From positions 61,049,928 through 61,113,927 of the forward strand of contig OW121744.1 in NCBI GenBank assembly GCA_933228675.1: a stretch of 64,000 nucleotides of DNA, written 5' to 3'. This stretch comes from Stomorhina lunata (Eukaryota > Arthropoda > Insecta > Diptera > Rhiniidae). Position 1 is the stretch's first letter. Every line of letters begins with the position of its first letter. Made by a program: the position numbers and the translations under genes. Below, one piece after another: positions 56,328 to 64,000 of this stretch. The notes below the pieces were generated by a model, which was given only the letters and a program-made list of their open reading frames with translations, searched no databases and had not been told where the DNA came from.

Positions 56328-56736
56328 CACATAATAAAATAAAGACATCCAGACCAACGCGATATAAAATTCTTTTATTTGTTTCCATTTTAATAAAAAT
56401 TATTTCACTACTATTAGTATTATTGTTATTGTTATTATTATTGTTTAGGTTATTGTGGTGCTGGTGACTCAAGCGGACTTCAATATTATTGTTATAGTGA
56501 TTGGCAATGGCCACCGTAGACGAAGCCAAATTTATGGGATCCGTTGCCGAGGTAGTAGGTAAATTTGAGCTATTATTGAAATTGTGGACCGAGTTACGCG
56601 GCGTTTGTAAGTTATTATTAAACGTTGTCAATGACGACGGTGACAACGGCGGTGGCGAATTTTGTAGCGAATTGTGATATTTATCGTCAGACCGACGTAG
56701 CGGTGTTGTTTCACTCGCAGACGATTCGTTACTCAT
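56328..56736 (-). CDS. First coding exon, wunen-like lipid phosphate phosphatase
   Basis: The exon starts with ATG at 56736 (MSNESSASETTPLRR, in a good insect context, TTTCAAATGAGT) and ends at 56328 with TGTG|GTAAGT, a canonical donor. It encodes 136 residues plus one base. Residues 1-110 are a low-complexity Ser/Pro/Asn/His cytosolic tail including nine or more consecutive Asn. Residues 118-136 (METNKRILYRVGLDVFILLC) look like the start of the first membrane span of PAP2/LPP enzymes, whose family form is LDVxxxLLxG. Known LPP genes have their first intron at just this point. Such enzymes dephosphorylate extracellular lipid phosphates and, in flies, guide germ cells. The catalytic exons are not in the window, so the identity is a family-level inference. 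Confidence 0.6.
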
Positions 56737-56769
56737 TTGAAAGCTGCTTAAAAAACAACGTGTTTGCAA

Positions 56770-57652
56770 AAAAAACCCAAATAAAATAAAAAGACAAACA
56801 CTTGGGTCTCCCCACTAAAGAGAGCGCGAGAGATAATGACACATTAACTGGGGGGATTTGCTCCAAAAATAAAGAGCAAAAAGCTTTTTTTAATTTTGTT
56901 TTGCTTTGCTTTTTTTAGACTTTTTACTCGTATTTTACTATAAACTCTTTTTGTTTTTAAACGTAACTTTTTCTTTATTTTCTTATGACTTTGAACTTGA
57001 TAGAGTAAATGAACACCGAGAGAAAATTTGAGCAGAAATTTGTTCTTTAGAGAGTTAAACGCGAGTATTTGTTATAAATAGTGATAAGCTTTTTTTAGAA
57101 TTTTCTTTTAAATATTTACTATTTTCACTCGTTTTGTTATTGTTTAAAAGGTTTATTGTTTATTTTGCTGTCAGCGCAATTGAATGTCAAACAAAGCGTA
57201 TGAAGTGATGGCTGGAGACAAATTTGACAGCCACCTGTATTGACAATTATCTTCTATTCAAAAAGTATGTAATTGTATTGTGTATTTAAGTGTTTTGTTC
57301 GACTCCCGAAATGGTTATAGTGAATCATCACTTCTATAGAAGGCCAGTTACTTGTGTTATCCAATTCGATTCCTAGAATGAAAATTGAAAGATAAAAGCA
57401 AAGGATTAAGTTTTTTTTTTCATTTTTCTTTGTTAAGATTTTAAAATATAACGATGATTTTTTAAAAGTTATACAAATAAATTATGATATTCCTGAATTC
57501 ATGTACCATAACTTTTTATTATATGCTGGTGATTAATGAACATATTCGTTTATGTTTTTGTGATCTTTCTTTTTTTTAGAGATTTGTAGAGGTGAATCAT
57601 TAAAAAGTAGTCATTTAAAAGAATGCACTCATAAATCTGATCTGAACTTTTT
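56770..57652. other. Upstream region of the minus-strand exon
   Basis: This should hold the 5' UTR and promoter if the exon is genuine. GAGAGCGCGAGAGA near 56821 is a GAGA-like run common in fly promoters. No TATA or initiator can be assigned with confidence. No TE end is seen. Confidence 0.35.
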
Positions 57653-57673
57653 TGTAATACTAACAAAACATGA

Positions 57674-58951
57674 ACATTAGGGTAACAATTTTTTGTATGA
57701 AGGAAAATGATTTTTCGAATTTTATAACTTTTTCTGCGGAATATTGTGGCACTAGGTCTTAAAGTTTAGATCTCGAAATTTAAGCCAAATCGGACAACGT
57801 TCTACGGGCGCGCATCGGGTCCAAAGTTTAAGAGCCCGTTTGTATGAGGAAATGGGTTATTTTTTGGTTTTTAGACCAAAAATAAATCATTTTTTTTTAA
57901 ATAACAGAGTATTAAAGAGAACTAACACAGCTTTATTTCAAATCGTGAAAGATGAAAATCCATGAGGCAGTTTAAAAGTTATTGCAGTTTTTCCCCGAAA
58001 ATTCATGTCCTTGAAAACGCCCCTAAGGATATGCACCAAAAATTGTATGTTGTAAATAAAGAAATTCCAAAGTTAGACATGATTTATCATTTACTGACTT
58101 GTTACTAGCAAATGGTTAAGTTTTGCTTAAATATAATCAAATTTACTTAGTTTTTTTTATATTGGAAAATGATACATTTTTCTTATGTCGGTTTCAAAAA
58201 TTATTTTTTAATTTTTTGAAAATTTTGTTCAACAAATATTACAAATTTAAAATTTGCTCTCCAGTGTGTTAAAACAGACAAATGAGAGAATAAACCCCCA
58301 AAAAATTAGGTCGATATCTTGAACCGTTTCGATTTCAAATTGAAGAATTTCGCGAAAATGTAAATTTTTGGGCCAAATTCGAGTAAATGCTCGGTAAATT
58401 TTACTTGTACTCAATTTTAACAAAAAAAGATAATTAATATTATTGCCTAGTTTATGGAAAATCTATGCTAAAGGGCTTTTTAATATTGGACTAGATTAAC
58501 CCTTTCTTCATCGTGGTCAAATGTCAAAATTTGGATTTTCTGAAAATTTTCATAGCGAGATTATTGAATATTAAGTAATAATTAGCGAATTTAAAAAAAG
58601 CATTAAAATAATTGTTTTGCCAAAATGGCTTGCATTAAATGATAAATCATGTCTAACTTTGGAATTTCTTTATTTAAAATATACAATTTTTGGTGCATAT
58701 CCTTAGGCGCGCTTTCAAGGGCATGAATTTTCGGGGGAAAACTGCAATAACTTTTAAATTCTCTCATGGAGTTTCGTCTTTCACGATTTGAAATGAAGCT
58801 GTATTAGTTCTCTTCAATATTCTTTTATTTTTTCTTGTAAAAATTATTTACTTTTGATCTAAATTTCGCAAAAACAAAAAAGTAACCCAGAAAAAGTTGT
58901 AAAATACGAAAAATCATTTTCCTTCATACAGAAAAACTGTCACCCTAATGT
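57674..58951. mobile_element. Foldback-type element, ~1.28 kb
   Basis: Inverted ends ACATTAGGGTAACAATTTTT and the complement of ACATTAGGGTGACAGTTTTT continue as arms of about 330-430 bp. Examples are GAAGGAAAATGATTTTTCG, CATGATTTATCATTT and ATATGCACCAAAAATTGTAT at both sides. The centre (58100-58620) is AT-rich. Near-identical direct repeats of about 24 bp lie outside the ends (57653-57676 and 58949-58973). No transposase is present. Confidence 0.78.
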
Positions 58952-59046
58952 ACATACTAACAAAACATGGACATAAAGAAATTTTGCAGAGCCATACGAA
59001 TAAATCTCAGGTTTTTATGTAAAAGGTTATACTACAATATTATTTT

Positions 59047-59319
59047 TCAGTATAGTCTTCTCTGATTCCTATACACTTTGTGCAACTTTTCTCCAATTAT
59101 CTTTTCCCTAAATTTGGTAAAATCTGTAGAATAGGGAGGACGAAGGATCAATTCATAACTCAATTCATAGATTTTTGGCTTTGAAGCTGCAAAAATTTTT
59201 GCCAAAATACATTTTTCGTTATATCTTCGGCATTTACAGTCGGATCTTATATATATATTTCCAATTTGAACAGGGGATACTTCTCTCAGAGCTGCATCCG
59301 ATTTTATTTTTAGACTCAT
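59047..59319 (-). pseudogene. Mariner transposase fragment
   Basis: On the reverse strand a 90-residue frame contains LRPPYSTDFTKF, which resembles the PPYSPDLAPSD third catalytic block of classic mariners, and AKIFAASKPKIYEL, which resembles their C-terminal FAxKxxxFY segment. The order of the two motifs is inverted relative to the family, so this is either rearranged or partly coincidental. Confidence 0.3.
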
Positions 59320-59425
59320 TGAAAGGGACCTACATTTTAACTCCGGCTTCGAACGGCAAATGCATTAATTAGAGTAGTTTTTCATAGCCTTATACTCAAT
59401 AACTAGTGGCTAGCTGAGTTATGAG

Positions 59426-59540
59426 GTGAACCGCCGCTTTTTTGAAAAAAATAGTTTTCAAGTGAGTCTGGTCGGGGATCGAACTTGTGACTTCTGGTAT
59501 GCTAGCCGGATGACTAACCTGCCATACCACGGCGGTTCAC
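59426..59540 (-). mobile_element. tRNA-Ala-like element with inverted ends, copy T3
   Basis: The 115-bp unit is bounded by 11-bp perfect inverted ends, GTGAACCGCCG and its complement. Within it, on the reverse strand, lie GTGGTATGGCAGGTTAGTC (A-box-like), CCGGCTAGCATACC (Ala AGC anticodon-like arm) and AAGTTCGATCCC (B-box-like). It interrupts one arm of the inverted repeat pair at 59541-60600. It is the most complete of the three copies. Confidence 0.66.
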
Positions 59541-59775
59541 GATCAGTAGGATCTTAATGTGTGATATATATATGTTTTTGTCCCGATTTTGCTTTTATAG
59601 TCATTTGTCTCAGATATCCGGTTCTAGCATTTATCTATTATATACTAGGAAGTTTTTCGATAATTCCAACCGAACGATTAAAAACAAGGAATTTTTGTTT
59701 TTGCCGCACATTGGGGTCGCCAAAATACATTTTTCGTTATATTTTTGCCATTTACAGTTGGATCTTTACTTGTTA
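59541..59775 (-). repeat. Unclassified repeat, copy in reverse orientation
   Basis: Its reverse complement matches 60305-60600: ACGAAAAATGTATTTTGGC, CTTGTTTTTAATCGTTCGG, TTGGAATTATCGAAAAAC and GATATCTGAGAC occur in both in the same order. A related short piece (ATACATTTTTCGTTATATC) is at 59208. No coding domain is recognised. Confidence 0.65.
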
Positions 59776-60304
59776 TATATCGATGTTTTGGTCTAAAGAA
59801 GGCCAATATTTTGTGTTTATAATCATTGACCTCAAGTTGACGATCCAAGTTTGCTATATTTTTAACGATTCTCGAAATTAGATCAAGCGTGGCCCATGCG
59901 TTGCTCCTTGGTGACAGCCATGTCTGATTCATGTACTACATGAACAAAAACTATCAAAGGAAAGAATTTCCCTTATTTTAACCTGGTATTTCGATTATTT
60001 CATTGGAAAACTGTAATGCTTCTAGATGTTCTTGCATATAGAACTGCAAGCATGGCGGGTCTATCAATTCAAATTTTTTCCAATTAATCATATCGAAATA
60101 TGAGTCACTCTAGAAGTTTATAAAATTCTGAAATTGTGGTCTGAATATTTGACGAATCCCTACCGTTGCTTCATTTTTGACTGATAGAATCTTTGTATAG
60201 CCATCTGAACGTACTAGCGGATCTTGGTCTGTTATCATCGACAACAAAATATTCTCAGGGTGAAGAAGTTGGCGTTATGTTCTATGGGCCGACGAACGTC
60301 GTCT

Positions 60305-60610
60305 GAAGATATTACGAAAAATGTATTTTGGCAATACCAGTGGCAAAACGAAAATTGCTTGTTTTTAATAGTTCGGTTGGAATTACCGAAAAACCTCTTT
60401 AGTAAAAGTATAATGATTTTTGAAGAGCTTTAATTTTCTGATATTAGTGTGATACATTAGGATGGTAGGAACTGAGGTCTGATGAATAAATACAACAACT
60501 GGATATCTGAGACCAGTGAGTATTAAAGCAGACAAAAACATTGATATATCACGCTTTAAAATCCGACTGTAAATGCCGAAGATACAACGGAAAATGTATT
60601 TTGGCGACCA
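60305..60610 (+). repeat. Unclassified repeat, copy in forward orientation
   Basis: This is the partner of 59541-59775. It also carries GACTGTAAATGCCGAAGATA near 60567, a further tandem copy of the motif that starts the unit, suggesting that the basic unit is about 260 bp and was joined head to tail. Confidence 0.62.
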
Positions 60611-60628
60611 AAATGTGTGGCGAAAAAA

Positions 60629-61400
60629 TTAAAAAAAAATTTTCGAAACTGTCTTACAACAATACTTAATATTCGGTGGTGTACGCAAACTTTTTTTTCT
60701 TCCATATAAGTCGAGACGCTCCAGTACACACTCTTGCTTGATCCTAATTGCTTGAACCCAATTTTCGACGTTTTTCAAGCATATTGACCGATACTGCTGC
60801 AATTTTAAGTTCAATATTCGTATGAAGTTCATGAATCGTCGCTGGCTTGTTGGCATAGACCAACCCCTTGACGTAGCCCCACAGAAAATAGGCGTCAGAT
60901 CGCACGGCCGAGGCGGCCAATCGACTGGACCATTTTGTGAGATAATACTTTCTCCAAACTTGGTTTTAAATAAATTGATTGTGACATTCGCTGTGTGGCT
61001 GGTGGCGCCGTCCTATTGGAACCCCATGTCCTCCAAGTCCATATCATTCAATTGGGGCCAAAAATATTTGGTTTTCATTGAACGGTCGCGATTCCTATTC
61101 ACAGTAACGTGACAGTCTTGATCATCACGGAAGATCTACGGTCTAATGACGCCGCCGGCTCATAAACCGCACCAAACCGTAATTTTTTTGGACTCATGGA
61201 GTACGTATGGATTGCTGCCTGTCCAATAACGCATATCATGTTTATTGAAGAAGCCAATTAGCCAAAAATGAGCCTCATCGCTGAAAAGGATCCACACTCT
61301 TAACGTTGAGGCCACTGACTCCGAATATTGGTAGTAAATTTTAATAATTTCGTCTTGTTGTTGGCTCGTATATCTTTCAATCATGAAATGGCAAACCTTA
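60629..61400 (-). pseudogene. Mariner-family transposase relic (family C)
   Basis: On the reverse strand the frame MIERYTSQQQDEIIKIYYQ (start near 61383) is followed, after a deletion of the second helix-turn-helix, by WILFSDEAHFWLIGFFNKHD and KKITVWCGL. Further down are GATSHTANVTINLFKTKFGE, IISQNGPVDWPPRP-like and GYVKGLVYANKPA in shifted frames. The order equals family A, but the sequence is clearly distinct. Several stops mark it as inactive. Confidence 0.75.
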
Positions 61401-61638
61401 CTAAAGGGAAATGTCAAAAGAACAGCAAGAAATATGGCATCGTCTGATGTCTCTGTACTTTTGTAGCGTTCCTGTTGAAAAAGCCGATATACTCGTAATA
61501 TTCGAAATTTTCGATATATTTGATGTGGAAAATGTCGAGCATCAACAGAAACGGTCGACATAGCTTTATGGGCTAACAAACCCACTTCTCCTTTCTCTAG
61601 CGCCGATTCACCACGACAAAATACTGTCTTGTCTGCTG

Positions 61639-61833
61639 TTAGTTCGCCGGTTTGTTAGGGTGGATCCACATTTCGTCCACTGTTATAAAATGACGCGATT
61701 GCGGTTGAACAAATGTCAGACGGTTGAGTTTGTTGTTAAACGTGAGCAAGTGCGACACTTGAAGTCTGCGTGTCCGAATTGTTTTTGATAGACATGTCTC
61801 GTCTTTGTTAACAAAAAAAGGTTTCAATTTCAA
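61639..61833 (-). pseudogene. Classic mariner relic
   Basis: A 64-codon reverse-strand frame carries VSHLLTFNNKLNRLTFVQ and RHFITVDEMWIHPNKP. These match the WVPHxLT...R and FITVDExWIH first catalytic block of classic DD34D mariners. It belongs to a different subfamily from families A and C. Only the first catalytic Asp region remains. Confidence 0.72.
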
Positions 61834-62014
61834 GCACAGTGTTCTTAATCTTATTTAAAAATCATAAATTTGCAAAATAATTTATGACCTAAACTTAAGA
61901 CCGACTCAAAATCTTCAAATTTTATATTGGTTCACATAAAATTAATTACTTTCAACTATATTTAAGTGATACTACCAAAGTGTTATGTCTACCAATAAGT
62001 TAATGATCGTGCAC
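61834..62014. other. AT-rich spacer, nothing recognised
   Basis: This is a short AT-rich stretch between the mariner relic and the LINE fragment. Confidence 0.4.
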
Positions 62015-63298
62015 TGTGGCACCCATTTGTGCGTAAAATATGGGAAGAAGAAGCTCTGCCAACCTCTTGGAATGAAGGTATACTAGTCAAAATACCAAAA
62101 AAGGGTGACCCCAAAGACTGCAATAACTACAGGGGTATAACACTTCTCCCAATACCTAGCAAAATACTAAGTCGTGTAATTTTGAACAGAATATCCGACA
62201 CAGTTTCCTCTACACTCCGCGAAAATCAGTTTGGGTTTAGAGAAAACCGTTCTTGTGTTGATCTAATCAACACAGTAAGAATAGTATTAGAGCAATGTAA
62301 TGAATTCCGCATTCCTATTTACCTAGCGTTTATCGACTTTATAAAGGCCTTCGACAGTGTCAATAGAAGCTATCTATGGAGAATTTTAGAAAATCGTAAC
62401 ATGCCGACGAAAATTCTCAACTTAATGCGAGCAATGTACGTTGATTTTAAATGTTGAGTCCTACACAAGGGTAAACTATCAGATCCGTTCGATGTTGCTA
62501 CTGGAGTAAGGCAAGGATGTATATTATCACCTATACTTTTTATCCTCGTCATCGACAACATAATGCGCACGGCTCTAAATGGTAGATACGGTATCCAATG
62601 GACACCCTTTAAACAACTTGAGGACTTGACATATGCCGATGACGTATGTCTTCTAAGCCAAAGCTCGGGCCACCTTCAAGAGAATACTAACGCTATTACT
62701 GCTGAAATTAATATTTCCAAGACAAAGAATATGCCTGGAGGCTTATGGCGCAAACCTGTTGACACATATCAGTGTGAATAACGAGGTTATTGTATATGTA
62801 CATACCTTCAATTACCTGGGAAGTTTAGTAACAACAAAAGGTGGCGCAGACGAGGATATTAAATAGCGTATTAATAAGGCAAAATCTGCTTTCGGCATTC
62901 TTCGAGCTATTTGGAAATCTCTGCAAATATCAATAACAATTAAGTTACGAATATACAACTCGAATGTCAAGTCCATCCTGTATTACTGCTGCGAAACATG
63001 GAAACGCACAAATGCCATCGATAAACGACTGCAAACCTTTATAAACAAATTTTTAAGGCAAATCCTTAATATATGGTGGCCGAATCGCATAAGAAATGAA
63101 GATCTACTTAATGCAACAAACAAAATCCCTGCTTCCACAGAGGTATGTCAACGAAAATGGCGACGGATAGGCCACACACTTCGAAGGCCAAATACCAACA
63201 TTGCCCGACAAGCGCTTCGTTGGAATCCACAAAGAAGCGGCCGTCGTGTTGGTGCACCTGCTAGAACGTGGAGAAGATCAATTGATGCGGAGTTACAA
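62015..63298 (+). pseudogene. LINE reverse transcriptase and C-terminal region, 5' truncated
   Basis: The frame carries RT motifs in order: LVKIPKKGDPKDCNNYRGIT, ENQFGFRENRSCVDLINTV, LAFIDFIKAFDSVNR, ATGVRQGCILSPILF and LTYADDVCLLSQS (catalytic YADD intact). A TGA at 62455-62457 interrupts the frame, which otherwise continues in phase, and a shift follows near 62710. The C-terminal part has FNYLGSLVTTKGGADEDIK, LRQILNIWWPNRIRNEDLL and RKWRRIGHTLRRPNTNIARQ. The endonuclease domain is missing and the sequence breaks at 63298. The clade is not assigned; it is unlike the jockey-type relic at 16.8-18.7 kb. Confidence 0.8.
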
Positions 63299-63652
63299 CC
63301 CAGTCAGCATTTAGAAGATTATTTTTTGAAAAATCACCCAAATGAGTCTTTTTTAACCAGTTTGGAAGACCAAAAAACGATTTGTCATCTGCGCGATTAA
63401 AAAAGTAGTAGAAGTAGATTCACGCTTATGCTTTAAAACTTACTATTTAAAAATACAATAACAAAAAGCATATTCATTACAAATCAAACATTTAAGGGAT
63501 TGAAATTCGATAGTTTTTAACGCTATTTGGGAAACAGATTTTGTACAGTTAGATGATAAAAAGGTAACTCCTATGGTGTTGGTTTTGAAATACTTTTTAA
63601 CGCGTATAGATAATGGGTGCTGCAGCTAAGTTGGTTAGCACGCCGACTACTT
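63299..63652. other. Unclassified stretch after the LINE break
   Basis: The frame runs on past the break for 34 codons (PSQHLEDYFLKNHPNES and following) to a stop at 63399, but this is not LINE sequence. I recognise no domain in it. Confidence 0.35.
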
Positions 63653-64000
63653 CTTCTTCTTCTTCTGTTATCCTTGACTCCCAGTGGAGCATAGGGCCTC
63701 AACCATCCTTTTATATCGAACTCTATTGCGAGATGTTAGGCATACATCATTCCATGAATAGTTTGCTGCTTGTAACTCCGCTTCAATTGACCTTCTCCAC
63801 GTTGTAGCAGGTGCACCAACACGACGGCCGCTTCCTTGTGTCGAGCAATGTTGGTATTTGGCCTTCGAAGTGTATGGCCTATCCACCACCATTTCCGTTG
63901 ACATACCTCTATAGAAGAAGGGATTTGGTTTGTAGCGTTTAGTAAATCTTCATTTCTTATGCGATTTGGCCACCATATATTAAGGATTTGCCGCAAGCAT
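63653..64000 (-). pseudogene. LINE 3' part in opposite orientation, cut by window end
   Basis: On the reverse strand LRQILNIWWPNRIRNEDLLN, KWWWIGHTLRRPNTNIAR, then in another frame SGRRVGAPATTWRRSIEAEL and RVRYKRMVEALCSTGSQG repeat the C-terminal part of the LINE at 62.0-63.3 kb. The 3' end with GGATAACAG and a GAA tail is at 63653-63690. A frameshift after NIAR breaks the frame. The two LINE copies face each other. Confidence 0.8.

Noticed and set aside
58941..58951. Telomere-like CCCTAA
   Set aside because: A single occurrence at a transposon end, and flies lack CCCTAA telomeres.
1..64000. LTR retrotransposons or endogenous retroviral genes
   Set aside because: I looked for long direct repeats with TG...CA ends, primer binding sites and gag, protease or integrase motifs and saw none.

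Overview
The window looks like AT-rich intergenic or intronic DNA from a higher fly, probably a calyptrate (blow fly or house fly type). The reasons are the base composition, the Tc1/mariner families, the DINE-1/mini-me-like Helentron repeats with GTCY tracts, the jockey-like LINE relic, and one exon resembling the first exon of a fly lipid phosphate phosphatase gene. No prokaryotic organisation is present, and almost every coding trace belongs to a transposable element (TE).

Layout. 1.1-8.7 kb: three copies of mariner family A (1.30 kb unit, TA target duplication) separated by two copies of a 2-kb DINE-like spacer, a mariner-mediated tandem duplication. 9.8-13.2 kb: palindromic MITE-like elements and a reverse-strand family A copy. 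14.2-16.7 kb: a tRNA-like repeat, then a DINE that contains a Harbinger-like inverted-repeat element that itself contains a 631-bp MITE. 16.8-18.7 kb: a decayed jockey-like LINE. 20.4-20.8 kb: a MITE. 21.2-23.9 kb: a GC-richer block with a 70-bp-arm hairpin, an acidic ORF and a tandem duplication, possibly the 5' part of a LINE. 25.2-27.2 kb: a truncated DINE abutting a 1.5-kb array of an 11-bp satellite. 28.5-30.6 kb: a reverse-strand DINE and a short LINE-related element. 31.8-37.6 kb: three copies of family B (DD32E spacing) nested in or around a hAT element whose 8-bp target duplication can be reassembled. 38.8-40.0 kb: a palindromic 30-bp AT-rich tandem array, with a diverged relative at 45.4-46.2 kb. 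42.6-43.9 kb: an apparently intact mariner with a 361-residue transposase. 48.0-49.3 and 54.8-56.1 kb: further family B copies. 49.6-53.5 kb: another Harbinger-like element, a DINE inserted inside a mariner coding region, a 60-bp LINE tail insertion and a second tRNA-like repeat. 56.3-56.7 kb: the only convincing host exon (minus strand). 57.7-60.6 kb: a foldback element, the third tRNA-like repeat and an inverted repeat pair. 60.6-64.0 kb: two mariner relics and two opposed fragments of one LINE.

The genes do not form a pathway. The window is best read as a stratigraphy of insertions: target duplications and interrupted reading frames allow several relative ages to be ordered. Family A has one copy with all catalytic residues and an open frame. 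All five family B copies carry breaks, so an active source, if any, is elsewhere. All calls were made by eye without database searches.
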